A DNA stretch of 39,089 nucleotides from Rhodospirillaceae bacterium (lineage in GTDB: Bacteria > Pseudomonadota > Alphaproteobacteria > TMED109). A program made the position numbers and the translations under genes. The notes below the pieces were generated by a model. The model made no database searches. It was not told the DNA's origin and worked only from the letters and a program-made list of their open reading frames with translations. The stretch is from the NCBI GenBank assembly GCA_902614225.1, contig CACMKJ010000005.1, forward strand, positions 1 to 39,089, given 5' to 3'. Each line of letters begins with the position of its first letter. Positions within the stretch are counted from its first letter, which is position 1. This document shows positions 19,493-28,773 of the stretch, piece after piece.

Positions 19493-19569
19493 TGGTCGGT
19501 GCGGCAGGATTTGAACCTACGACCCCTAGTCCCCCAGACTAGTGCGCTACCAGGCTGCGCTACGCACCG
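19493..19569 (-). tRNA. tRNA-Pro (anticodon GGG), CCA encoded
   Basis: Reverse complement CGGTGCGTAGCGCAGCCTGGTAGCGCACTAGTCTGGGGGACTAGGGGTCGTAGGTTCAAATCCTGCCGCACCGACCA folds by eye: acceptor CGGTGCG/CGCACCG, anticodon stem CTAGT/ACTAG with loop CTGGGGG, T arm GTAGG-TTCAAAT-CCTGC, discriminator A, CCA. Confidence 0.97.
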
Positions 19570-20153
19570 TTTATAAGTTTATTTATCTTCCCCAAAATAT
19601 TGTTATCTTTTTCATTAGTAGATATAGTACCGAAAAAACTTCCATTTTTTTTAAATAAAAATATTTGAGAGCTATGATCTATTGTATAATTATTGTTATC
19701 TAGTTGTATTACTTTTTTATAAACGTACATGTGTTTTAAAAAATTTTCTATACCAGTATTTGAACCAGTCACACCAATAATTTTCGGATGAAAACTGTTT
19801 AAGTATTCCTTTAAATCTTCTATTTTATCTCTTTCTGGATCGACAGTAACAAAATAAAATTTCATAATTTGACTCTTTTCTTTCAATTTGTTAATTATTT
19901 CTGAAATTTTTGTTAATGTGAAAGGACAAACATCAGGGCAATTTAAAAACCCAAAAAAAATTAAAGAAGGATAATTAGAAAAAAGTTTATCATCAAACTT
20001 TTCATTAGAATGTGTTATTAGATTAAATTTATTAATATTTTTTGATAAATTAAGAGTTTCATTATTATTTGAGGTAAAAAAACTTATACAAATTATTGCT
20101 AATACTACGGAAAATATAGCTAATAGAAAAATTTTTAATTTTTTATTACTCAT
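19560..20153 (-). CDS. SCO1/SenC/PrrC family copper-binding protein
   Basis: [20 protein letters not shown] (CxxxC), distal DHSSQIFLF histidine; N-terminal membrane anchor. Stop TAG at 19560-19562 is inside the tRNA gene. Confidence 0.93.
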   Translation of the reverse strand: MSNKKLKIFLLAIFSVVLAIICISFFTSNNNETLNLSKNINKFNLITHSNEKFDDKLFSNYPSLIFFGFLNCPDVCPFTLTKISEIINKLKEKSQIMKFYFVTVDPERDKIEDLKEYLNSFHPKIIGVTGSNTGIENFLKHMYVYKKVIQLDNNNYTIDHSSQIFLFKKNGSFFGTISTNEKDNNILGKINKLINGA

Positions 20154-20496
20154 TTATTAAAATGCTTTTAGCTTTTTTTAAATACTTTTCAATGTTATCT
20201 AACTTTATGTCTAACTCTTCAGATATTTTAATAGCACCCTCTTTTTTTATATCGCTAATTTTATTTTTGGAAAGATATTTTTTTACTCCTCTGATGCTAT
20301 ATCCTTCATCACTTACTAGTTTTTTTATAATTCTCAATATATTTATTACGTCTTCAGAATATAACCTTCTTCCTCCTTTTCTTTTTAGAGGTTTAACTTG
20401 TGAAAAAGACTCTTCCCAAAACCTCAACACATGAGGTTTTACTTTCAAAATTTTTTCTACTTCACCTATAGTTTTGTATGCTTGAACATTTTTCAT
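20146..20496 (-). CDS. MerR-family transcriptional regulator
   Basis: KTIGEVEKILKVKPHVLRFWEESFSQVKPLKRKGGRRLYSEDVINIL MerR HTH. Confidence 0.93.
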   Translation of the reverse strand: MKNVQAYKTIGEVEKILKVKPHVLRFWEESFSQVKPLKRKGGRRLYSEDVINILRIIKKLVSDEGYSIRGVKKYLSKNKISDIKKEGAIKISEELDIKLDNIEKYLKKAKSILINE

Positions 20497-20790
20497 TTAA
20501 TAATCATTATTAATCTTATTTTTTAAATTTTTTGAAAATCTACAAGATACTACTTTTCTTTCTGAGATAATTGCATCTTGCCCTGTTTTAGGGTTACGAC
20601 CAATTCTTTCTTTTTTACTAATAACTTTAAAAGATGCTAGTTTAGATATTTTAATATTTTCTTTTTCATTGATATTAATTTTTATATAATTTAAAAAAAT
20701 TTCAATAAACTCTTTTGCTTCCTCTTTTGAGTATCCCAATTTCACATTTATTCTTTCTGCAAGTTTATTTCTTGTAAAATTTTTTCTCAT
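20497..20790 (-). CDS. ihfA: Integration host factor subunit alpha
   Basis: HU/IHF family: ISKLASFKVISKKERIGRNPKTGQDAIISERKVVSCRFSKNLKNKIN; position next to MerR regulator as in other Alphaproteobacteria. Confidence 0.92.
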   Translation of the reverse strand: MRKNFTRNKLAERINVKLGYSKEEAKEFIEIFLNYIKININEKENIKISKLASFKVISKKERIGRNPKTGQDAIISERKVVSCRFSKNLKNKINNDY

Positions 20791-20792
20791 AT

Positions 20793-21812
20793 TTATTCAA
20801 TATTTTGCTTAGAAATATTCCCGATAATTTTTTTCGCTATATCTTCGTAAGCGAATTCATATGCTATATCGATTGCTGATGCAAAACCTAATGCATCAGT
20901 TCCTCCATGGCTTTTAACTACTATACCATTTAAACCTAAAAATAAAGCTCCATTTCTCTTTCGAGGATCTAGCTTATCCTTTAAAGCAGCTAGTTTCTTT
21001 GATAAAAGTAAAAAAGAAATTTTTCCTAAGATAGAGCTTTCAAAAATATTTTTAATATAATTACTACACAATGTTGCTACTCCTTCTGCTGTTTTTAGAG
21101 CTATGTTTCCAGAAAATCCATCACTAATTACTACATCTACCTGTCCACTAATTATATCATTACCCTCAATGTATCCTACAAAATTTTTTGATAAATAGCT
21201 TTTTTCTAAATTTTTTGCTGTTTCATTAATATAAACTTTTCCTTTATCTGCTTCTGTTCCTATATTTAATATAGCTAATTTGGGGTCTTCCTTGCCTAAC
21301 ACCACTTTTGCATATTCTGAACCCATGACTGCAAATTGTAATAGGTTCTCTTGACTACATTCAGTATTTGCTCCCAAGTCTAACATTACAAATTCTCCTT
21401 TTTTATGAGGAAATGTTGCTGCTATAGCAGGCCTCAAAATGCCATCAAGCATTCTTAGTTCTAGTTTAGACATAGCCATTAAAGCACCTGTGTTACCAGC
21501 AGAGACCAAAGCTTCAACTTTTTTTTCTTTTAAAAAAAATAATGCTCTCCCCATGCTAGTACTTTTCCTTTTTCTTAGAGCTAAACTAGGTTTATCTTCT
21601 GGCAAAACTTCTTCATCAGTATGAATAATTTCATAAGAGTTGATTAGATTTTTATATTTTTCAACATATTTTGATATCAATTTACTATCTCCAAAATAAG
21701 TATACTTTATTTCTGGATATCTAGTCTTACTTATTGATGATGCTTCAATTATTGTTTCTGGGCCTTTATCACTACCCATAACATCAATAGCTATGTTTAT
21801 TCTTGTTGTCAT
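20793..21812 (-). CDS. plsX: Phosphate acyltransferase PlsX
   Basis: INIAIDVMGSDKGPETIIEA; SAGNTGALMAMS; VISDGFSGNIALKTAEG; HGGTDALGFASAI. Confidence 0.96.
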   Translation of the reverse strand: MTTRINIAIDVMGSDKGPETIIEASSISKTRYPEIKYTYFGDSKLISKYVEKYKNLINSYEIIHTDEEVLPEDKPSLALRKRKSTSMGRALFFLKEKKVEALVSAGNTGALMAMSKLELRMLDGILRPAIAATFPHKKGEFVMLDLGANTECSQENLLQFAVMGSEYAKVVLGKEDPKLAILNIGTEADKGKVYINETAKNLEKSYLSKNFVGYIEGNDIISGQVDVVISDGFSGNIALKTAEGVATLCSNYIKNIFESSILGKISFLLLSKKLAALKDKLDPRKRNGALFLGLNGIVVKSHGGTDALGFASAIDIAYEFAYEDIAKKIIGNISKQNIE

Positions 21813-21817
21813 AAAGA

Positions 21818-22018
21818 CTAAGCTTGTTTGTCTTCAATACTCTTAGTAAGTGAGATAATTTTTTTTTTATTGTAAAAACCACAACTTGGACACACCTGGT
21901 GTGGTAATTTTTCAGCACCGCAGTTTGGGCACTCTACTATAGTTCGAAAATTTAGAGCATCATGAGATCTTCTATTTCCTCTTCTAGATTTAGACACTTT
22001 TTTCTTAGGTACAGCCAT
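21818..22018 (-). CDS. rpmF: 50S ribosomal protein L32 (four-Cys zinc-ribbon form)
   Basis: MAVPKKKVSKSRRGNRRSHDAL ... CPNC ... CPSC. Confidence 0.97.
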   Translation of the reverse strand: MAVPKKKVSKSRRGNRRSHDALNFRTIVECPNCGAEKLPHQVCPSCGFYNKKKIISLTKSIEDKQA

Positions 22019-22030
22019 CTTAAATTCCTT

Positions 22031-22582
22031 TTATTTAATTATAATATAACGATTTAAATCAATAAATATAGAACTATTTTTTGAAACTTCATAAATTAAA
22101 GATTTATCTATATATTCCATAGAATCAATAATATATGATTTAATAATTTCTACATACTTTGCATCGATATTATCTACAGTACCATAAATATTTCTTTTTA
22201 TTATTTTTCGCATATTTCCAAAATTTTTTTTATTATTAAATTGCCTATAAGCAAATAGCCTTCCGGAAAAAGCTTCTGTCATTTGATATATTTTTTTTCC
22301 TACGGATAAGTCACCTACTCCTATTTCTCTCAAACTCATATCAAAATCTTTATACATTATTTCTAATAATTCTTTGTAAATTAATTGATCTTTTTTAATT
22401 TCTTTATCTAAATTTCTTTCCAATAAAAAAAAGTGTAAAATAATTAGTTCGAATCTTCCATCAATAGTATCAGGAATTTTTAAACTTAAGTAGAAGTGCT
22501 TTTTTCTGGCTTGCTTTACAATCAATTTATACAACGTAAAGCATAGTTCTACTATTTCCTTATTTTTTTTTTTGAAAAACAT
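22031..22582 (-). CDS. Ubiquinol-cytochrome c chaperone (CBP3-like) family protein
   Basis: LYKLIVKQARKKHFYLSLKIPDTIDGRFELIILHFFLL ... DMSLREIGVGDLSVGKKI..MTEAFSGRLFAY family pattern; upstream of rpmF as in related genomes. Confidence 0.88.
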   Translation of the reverse strand: MFFKKKNKEIVELCFTLYKLIVKQARKKHFYLSLKIPDTIDGRFELIILHFFLLERNLDKEIKKDQLIYKELLEIMYKDFDMSLREIGVGDLSVGKKIYQMTEAFSGRLFAYRQFNNKKNFGNMRKIIKRNIYGTVDNIDAKYVEIIKSYIIDSMEYIDKSLIYEVSKNSSIFIDLNRYIIIK

Positions 22583-22616
22583 TTTATTTAAAAATTTATT
22601 ATGTAGACTTATTTAT

Positions 22617-23063
22617 ATGAAAATTAAAAAAAAATCTATATTTGTTATTATTCCTTTATTTTTAACAATGCTATTATCCTGTCAACCTAGAGTTACAAAA
22701 CATGGTAATTTTTTTAATACAGAAAATATACAACTAATAAAAAAAAATAAACTAAATAAGTCAGAAGTAATTGAAATATTTGGTGAGCCCACTTTAAAAT
22801 CTACTTTTTCTGATAATGTATGGTATTACATCACTCTAATTCAACATGAAAAGGGATACTTTGAAATTAAAAACCTTGAAAATAAGGTATTAGCTATTAC
22901 ATTTGATGAAAATCAGTTAGTAAAAAAGTATAAAATTCTTACAGGAGAGGATTCTTTTGAAATAAATATAAGTAATCCTGATGAGGCATATAACTCTAAT
23001 AGTGAACTTTCTTTAATACAAGAGTTTTTTTCTATGTTCACTAGAACGTTAGATGCCCCTTAA
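22617..23063 (+). CDS. bamE: Outer membrane protein assembly factor BamE (SmpA/OmlA)
   Basis: Lipoprotein signal (IIPLFLTMLLSCQP), LNKSEVIEIFGEPTLKSTFSDNVWYYI SmpA/OmlA pattern. Start at 22617 rather than the ORF-track 22572, which would overlap the divergent neighbour. Confidence 0.88.
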   Translation: MKIKKKSIFVIIPLFLTMLLSCQPRVTKHGNFFNTENIQLIKKNKLNKSEVIEIFGEPTLKSTFSDNVWYYITLIQHEKGYFEIKNLENKVLAITFDENQLVKKYKILTGEDSFEINISNPDEAYNSNSELSLIQEFFSMFTRTLDAP

Positions 23064-23065
23064 GG

Positions 23066-25171
23066 TTAATGTGCCAAAAATGCTAATAACAATAAAGCCA
23101 CAATATTTGTAATTTTAATCATTGGGTTAACAGCAGGCCCAGATGTATCTTTATAAGGATCTCCAACTGTATCACCTGTTACTGCAGCTTTGTGAGCTTC
23201 TGAACCCTTTCCACCATGATTTCCATCTTCTATATATTTTTTTGCATTATCCCAAGCACCGCCACCTGAAGTCATACTAATAGCAACATATAAGCCAGTA
23301 ACTATAACTCCCAATAGCATAGCTCCTAATGCTATAAACGCCTCTGCTCTTGAAGCCACTAATTCAATAATAAAATAAAATAGAATAGGTGCTAAAACTG
23401 GAAGCAATGAAGGTATAACCATTTCCTTAATAGCAGATTTAGTTAATAAATCTACTGTTCTACCATAATTAGGTTTAGTTTTTCCTGTCATTATTCCTTT
23501 ATTTTCTTTAAATTGTTTTCTTACTTCTAAAACAACTGAAGAAGCAGCTCTTCCGACTGCGGTCATTGACATAGCTCCAAATAAAAAAGGTAATAAACCC
23601 CCAAAGATTAACCCTATTATTACAAAGGGATTATCAAGGGAAAAACTAATTTCAAGCCCTTCAAAATATGGATAAGAGCCTGAGTTAGAAATAAAATAAT
23701 CTAGATCTTCTCTATAGGCTCCAAACAAAACTAGAGCCCCTAATCCGGCAGAGCCTATTGCGTATCCTTTTGTTACAGCCTTTGTTGTGTTACCAACAGC
23801 ATCTAAATTATCTGTAGTTTTTCTAACACCTTCTGGAAGATCCGCCATCTCAGCTATACCTCCAGCATTGTCTGTTACAGGACCATATGCATCTAGGGCG
23901 ACTACCATTCCTGCAAGGGCCAACATACTAGTAACAGATATAGCTATTCCAAATAAACCAGCCAATGTATTAGAAATAATAATTGCTACACAAATTATTA
24001 ATGCAGGAACCGCAGTAGATTCCATAGAAATTGCCAAACCTTGTATTACATTAGTTGCATGGCCTGTTTCGGAAGCCTTAGCTACCGATCTTACTGGTCT
24101 ATAATTAGTTGAAGTATAATATTCAGTTACCCAAATAAACAATGCGGTTACCACTAGTCCTACTATTGAACAAAGAAAAATATCCATTGATGTAAAGTTT
24201 CCACCAGAATAAGTAAATACAGTGCCCATGCCCACAAATAATTCAATAACCAGATATATGCCTATAAAAGACAAAATAGCTGAAGCTATAAAACCTTTAT
24301 AAAGTGCTCCCATTACTGAACCATTTTTAGATATTTTTACAAAATATGTTCCAATTATCGAAGAAACAATACAAACACCGCCAATAGCAAGAGGTAGATT
24401 CATAAGTAAAATTTCTAAACTTCCATTAAAAAATATTGAAGCCAGTACCATAGTAGCAACAACTGTAACAGCATAAGTTTCAAATAAATCTGCTGCCATT
24501 CCTGCACAATCCCCTACATTATCACCTACATTATCCGCAATAACAGCAGGATTTCTAGGATCATCTTCTGGAATACCTGCTTCTACTTTTCCTACAAGGT
24601 CAGCCCCTACATCTGCACCTTTAGTAAATATTCCTCCTCCTAATCTTGCAAAAATTGAAATTAAAGAAGCTCCAAAACCTAAAGCTACTAGAGGATCTAT
24701 TAGTTCTCTGCCAGAAGCTCCACCTTTAATCAAAAAATAATATGTTAAACAAATTGATAATAATGCTAATCCAGCAACTAGCATTCCAGTCACAGCTCCT
24801 GACTTAAAAGCTACTCCTAGGCCATCATTTAAACTTTTTTTTGCAGCCTCAGTAGTTCTAACATTAGCTCTTACAGAAATATGCATGCCAATAAAACCTG
24901 CCATTCCAGATAAAATAGCACCTACTAAAAACCCCAAAGCTACGCTAAAATTTAAAAAAAAAGCAATTATGATAAATATTATTACTCCTACCAATGCAAT
25001 GGTATAATATTGCCTTTTAAGATATGCAGAAGCTCCTTCTTGAATAGCATTGGAAATTTCCTGCATTTTTTTTGTACCAGCTGACATGCTTAATACTTGT
25101 TTAGCAGTTATGAAGCCGTAGATAATTGCCAAGGCTCCAGCTATACATGAAAAAATAAAAATTTGTTCCAT
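23066..25171 (-). CDS. hppA: Membrane-bound proton-translocating pyrophosphatase (K+-independent type by motif)
   Basis: [72 protein letters not shown] (Lys after GNTT), [21 protein letters not shown]. Confidence 0.97.
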   Translation of the reverse strand: MEQIFIFSCIAGALAIIYGFITAKQVLSMSAGTKKMQEISNAIQEGASAYLKRQYYTIALVGVIIFIIIAFFLNFSVALGFLVGAILSGMAGFIGMHISVRANVRTTEAAKKSLNDGLGVAFKSGAVTGMLVAGLALLSICLTYYFLIKGGASGRELIDPLVALGFGASLISIFARLGGGIFTKGADVGADLVGKVEAGIPEDDPRNPAVIADNVGDNVGDCAGMAADLFETYAVTVVATMVLASIFFNGSLEILLMNLPLAIGGVCIVSSIIGTYFVKISKNGSVMGALYKGFIASAILSFIGIYLVIELFVGMGTVFTYSGGNFTSMDIFLCSIVGLVVTALFIWVTEYYTSTNYRPVRSVAKASETGHATNVIQGLAISMESTAVPALIICVAIIISNTLAGLFGIAISVTSMLALAGMVVALDAYGPVTDNAGGIAEMADLPEGVRKTTDNLDAVGNTTKAVTKGYAIGSAGLGALVLFGAYREDLDYFISNSGSYPYFEGLEISFSLDNPFVIIGLIFGGLLPFLFGAMSMTAVGRAASSVVLEVRKQFKENKGIMTGKTKPNYGRTVDLLTKSAIKEMVIPSLLPVLAPILFYFIIELVASRAEAFIALGAMLLGVIVTGLYVAISMTSGGGAWDNAKKYIEDGNHGGKGSEAHKAAVTGDTVGDPYKDTSGPAVNPMIKITNIVALLLLAFLAH

Positions 25172-25250
25172 TTCTTACCCCTATTTTGTTGATTTTTTTG
25201 TACAATGGCAGATGATCTACTTTATTGCAATAGTCTAAATAATTTTTTTG

Positions 25251-26207
25251 TTAAAAGTGAGAGTAGCCTCCAGAAAAAGCTTTGCCATCTAATAAAAATT
25301 TTTTTTCTTTTGTAAATTTTCCTATAACCGAAACTTTTACTTTTTTAATTTTTCCAACTTTTTTTACAAACTCTAAATTTTTTTCACTTACAGAAAAAGC
25401 TAACTCATAATCATCTCCTGCGGTTATCAAATCATTCAATGATATATGTTTTCTCTTTAATATTGTTTTCGCTTTTAAGGATATAGGAATTTTACTTGAA
25501 CTTATTTCTATTCCACATTCAGAGTTCGATGCTAATTTAAAACTGTCAAAAATTAAACCATCTGATATATCTACACAAGAAGAGACCTTGTGACTGATCA
25601 TTCTAATAAAATCATTTCTTATCGGTGGATTAATAAACTTTTTAATGAAATAATTTTTTTGTAAATTTTTACTTTCTTTTTTTTTCTTCAATAAGATATC
25701 TAAACCAATCTTAGCATCACCTATATTTCCAGATATACAAAGTAACTCATCAGGCTTAGCTCCACTTCGATGTAAAAAGTTTTTTCTAAAACCTTCCCCT
25801 ATAACCGTAATTGAAAAAGATATTTCTCCTGATGATGAACATAAATCACCTCCTGCTAAAAAAGCATTAGTTTTTTTCAAGGCTTTGCTGATGCCCTTTT
25901 TTAAACTTATAAGTAGTTTTGTTGAAATATTATTTTTATTTAATGTTATAGAAATAAAAATACAATATGGTTTTGCTGCCATGGCAGACAAGTCACTGAT
26001 AGCAGCTAATATTGCACGATTAACTCCATATGAAATACTAATATATTTTGGACAATGAACTCCATATATAAAATTGTCAACACTAACAACTAAGTTTTTA
26101 TTTTTCAAATTTTTTAATACTGCTGCATCATCTGATAAATTTAATGCTTCTTCAAAATTTTTAGATAGTGGTTTAAAATATCTATTAATTATAAAACTTT
26201 CATCCAT
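25251..26207 (-). CDS. thiL: Thiamine-monophosphate kinase
   Basis: DDAAVL, SVDNFIYGVHCP, AISDLSAMAAKPYCIFIS, GGDLCSS, CVDISDGLIFD. Confidence 0.95.
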   Translation of the reverse strand: MDESFIINRYFKPLSKNFEEALNLSDDAAVLKNLKNKNLVVSVDNFIYGVHCPKYISISYGVNRAILAAISDLSAMAAKPYCIFISITLNKNNISTKLLISLKKGISKALKKTNAFLAGGDLCSSSGEISFSITVIGEGFRKNFLHRSGAKPDELLCISGNIGDAKIGLDILLKKKKESKNLQKNYFIKKFINPPIRNDFIRMISHKVSSCVDISDGLIFDSFKLASNSECGIEISSSKIPISLKAKTILKRKHISLNDLITAGDDYELAFSVSEKNLEFVKKVGKIKKVKVSVIGKFTKEKKFLLDGKAFSGGYSHF

Positions 26208-26640
26208 ATTTTGGTTTTCTAATATTTTTGGCTATATTATCTAAAATTCCATTTATAAATCCTGTATTTCTTTTATCTAAATATTGATTTGCTATTGATA
26301 CATATTCATTAATAATGACTTGTAAAGGTATTTTCTCATAACTGATTAATTCATATATTGCCAAACTTATTATAGCCTTCATAGTTAAATCCACTCTATC
26401 AATTAACCAGTTTTCTGATAAATTACGTTCAATTATCTTAGTGATTTTTTCCTCATTTTGATGAACTCCTACAACCACCTTTTTTAAAAAATTAGTATCA
26501 TATTTTTTTTTATAATTTTTAAATTCTTTTATTCTATAACTACAAAACTCTTCTAAAATTTTGTTTACGTCTTCTTTAGAAAAAAAAAATTGGAATACAG
26601 CTTGAACAGCAATTTTTCTAGTATTTCTTCTAATTTCCAT
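26200..26640 (-). CDS. nusB: Transcription antitermination factor NusB
   Basis: RKIAVQAVFQFFFS; ..RVDLTMKAIISLAIYELISYEKIPLQVIINEYVSIANQY. Confidence 0.95.
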   Translation of the reverse strand: MEIRRNTRKIAVQAVFQFFFSKEDVNKILEEFCSYRIKEFKNYKKKYDTNFLKKVVVGVHQNEEKITKIIERNLSENWLIDRVDLTMKAIISLAIYELISYEKIPLQVIINEYVSIANQYLDKRNTGFINGILDNIAKNIRKPKYG

Positions 26641-27070
26641 CTGTATATTTTGCTTTTAAGCTCAGCTGATTGATACAAGCTAAAGCCGCCACTTTTCCTT
26701 TTCCTACGCTTTTATTAGCAATTGTTTTAGACCTAATTAACGCTTGATTATAGTTTTCGACTGTTAATATTCCATATCCAATTGCAAAACCTTCTAATGA
26801 TATATTCATTAATGCTCTTGCACTTTCACTGCAAACATAATCGTAATGTGAAGTCTCACCTCTGATGACGCATCCCAATGCTATATAGCCATCAAACTTA
26901 TATTTACAGAAAGTTATTATTGATGGAATCTCAAATACACCTGTAACAGTTTCAAGATGGCAAAATAAATTATGTTTTTCTACTTCTTCTTTAGTTTCAC
27001 TAACAAGATTTTCAAATATTTCTTGATAATAATTACTACCAACTATTAAAATACTTTTTTTTTTATTCAT
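26630..27070 (-). CDS. ribH: 6,7-dimethyl-8-ribityllumazine synthase
   Basis: GCVIRGETSHYDYVCSESARALMNISLEGFAIGYGILTVEN. Confidence 0.95.
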   Translation of the reverse strand: MNKKKSILIVGSNYYQEIFENLVSETKEEVEKHNLFCHLETVTGVFEIPSIITFCKYKFDGYIALGCVIRGETSHYDYVCSESARALMNISLEGFAIGYGILTVENYNQALIRSKTIANKSVGKGKVAALACINQLSLKAKYTDGN

Positions 27071-28175
27071 ACCTTAATTCCTTATGCCCTACTATTTTTA
27101 AATCAAAACCTTGCAATCCTATAATTGCTTTTTTTGAATTAGTTAAAAGTACCATTTTTCTAACTCCTATATCTCGTAAAATTTGTGCACCTACACCATA
27201 CTCTCTAAACTCTTGACTTTCTGTATTATCATTTTCTTTTTTATCCTTATTCCATTCAAATGTGCTTCTATTATCTTTTATTATAACAATAACACCTTTA
27301 TTAATATTTTGCATTTCTTGCATTATTCTATTTATAGATACATCCTTTTCATTTTGATTATTTTTTGACAAAATACCTTGAAAAATATCACTAATATAAT
27401 TAAATTTTTGCACTCTTACTAAAACCTCATCTTCTTCAACAATATTTCCTTTCACTAATGCAAAATGTTCTGTGTTATCAATTAAATTTGAATAACAAAA
27501 AAATTTAAAGTTTCCAGCTATCCTAGTAACCAACTGATCAGTATATTTTATTTTTACTATAGGATCATTTTTGACTCTCCATCTTATTAAATCTTCTATA
27601 GTTGCAATGTTAATATTATGAGATTTACAAAACTTTTTTAAATCATCAAGTCTAGCCATACTTCCATCATCATTCATAATTTCACAAATAACTGCAGCTG
27701 GTTTTAAACCAGCAAGTCTAGTAATATCTACAGCTGCTTCAGTATGACCAGCTCTAGATAATACACCACCATCTCTAGCGATAAGTGGGAAAATATGGCC
27801 TGGTGTACTTATATCTTCTTTGCTTTTGTTTTCATCTATCGCTGTTTGAATAGTCATAGATCTGTCAGCTGCTGATATTCCTGTTGTAATACCTTCTTTA
27901 GCTTCAATAGATGTTGTAAAGGCAGTATCAAATTTACTTGAGTTTCTTCTATCCATCTTTTTAAGATCTAATTCTTTAGCTCTATGTTTTGTAAGAGCAA
28001 GACATATTAGACCCCTTCCATATTTTGCCATAAAATTAATAATATCAGGCGTTATTAGTTGAGCAGGAAAAATTAAATCACCCTCGTTTTCTCTATTTTC
28101 ATCATCAACTAAAACAAATAATTTTCCATTTCTGGCATCTTCAACAATTTTTTCTATATTTGAGAGTTTTAACAT
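27063..28175 (-). CDS. ribB: 3,4-dihydroxy-2-butanone-4-phosphate synthase with degenerate C-terminal GTP cyclohydrolase II-like domain (RibBX type)
   Basis: RibB domain intact (VLVDDENRENEGD, RAGHTEAAVDITRLAG); C-terminal half retains EYGVGAQILRDIGVRKMVLLTN but lacks the ECLTGD and CDC zinc-site cysteines. Confidence 0.93.
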   Translation of the reverse strand: MLKLSNIEKIVEDARNGKLFVLVDDENRENEGDLIFPAQLITPDIINFMAKYGRGLICLALTKHRAKELDLKKMDRRNSSKFDTAFTTSIEAKEGITTGISAADRSMTIQTAIDENKSKEDISTPGHIFPLIARDGGVLSRAGHTEAAVDITRLAGLKPAAVICEIMNDDGSMARLDDLKKFCKSHNINIATIEDLIRWRVKNDPIVKIKYTDQLVTRIAGNFKFFCYSNLIDNTEHFALVKGNIVEEDEVLVRVQKFNYISDIFQGILSKNNQNEKDVSINRIMQEMQNINKGVIVIIKDNRSTFEWNKDKKENDNTESQEFREYGVGAQILRDIGVRKMVLLTNSKKAIIGLQGFDLKIVGHKELRYE

Positions 28176-28179
28176 AATC

Positions 28180-28770
28180 TTACTTTATTTTTTTAATATT
28201 ATTGTCGATGTATCTAGCTAAAATATCTATTTCTATATTTACTATATCATCTTTTTTTATACTACCTAACGTTGTGACTGCAGAAGTATGAGGAATTATG
28301 CTAACGGAAAAGCTTTTTTCTTCAACATCATTCACTGTAAGTGAAATTCCATCTATTGCTATTGATCCTTTTTTACAAACATATTTTTGCAGGTTATGTG
28401 GTAATTCAAAAGTTAATTCTGATGACTTTTTTAATACTCTTTTTCTAAGTAGTTTAGTTGTATCATCAATGTGACCTGTAACAATGTGACCACCTAACTC
28501 ATCACCTACTTTCAATGACTTTTCTAAATTTAATTTAGTTCCTTCTTTCCAATTTATTGCATTAGAAACATTTAAAGTTTCTTCCGACACATTTACCGCG
28601 AAACTTTTATTTTTCTTATTGATTACTGTTAGACAAATACCTGAGCACATAATAGAACTTCCGATTTTAACTTCTGACAAGTCAATATCACTTTCTATAG
28701 TGTATTCATTACTTTTTTTTTCTTTAATATTTTTAATTATTCCATAATTTGTAGCTATTCCTGTGAACAT
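28180..28770 (-). CDS. ribE: Riboflavin synthase
   Basis: MFTGIATNYGII duplicated lumazine-binding domains; GGHIVTGHIDDTT; AIDGISLTVNDV. Confidence 0.95.
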   Translation of the reverse strand: MFTGIATNYGIIKNIKEKKSNEYTIESDIDLSEVKIGSSIMCSGICLTVINKKNKSFAVNVSEETLNVSNAINWKEGTKLNLEKSLKVGDELGGHIVTGHIDDTTKLLRKRVLKKSSELTFELPHNLQKYVCKKGSIAIDGISLTVNDVEEKSFSVSIIPHTSAVTTLGSIKKDDIVNIEIDILARYIDNNIKKIK

Positions 28771-28773
28771 TTA

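Noticed and set aside
22572-22616. ORF-track upstream start for BamE
   Set aside because: It would overlap the start of the divergent chaperone gene; the lipoprotein signal begins properly at MKIKKKS (22617).
23787-24104. 105-aa + strand ORF antisense to hppA
   Set aside because: Shadow of the highly conserved hppA coding sequence.
25172-25250. hppA-thiL intergenic gap as a riboswitch or sRNA
   Set aside because: Only 79 nt, no convincing structured element or known riboswitch motif seen by eye; a weak promoter is possible but not supportable.
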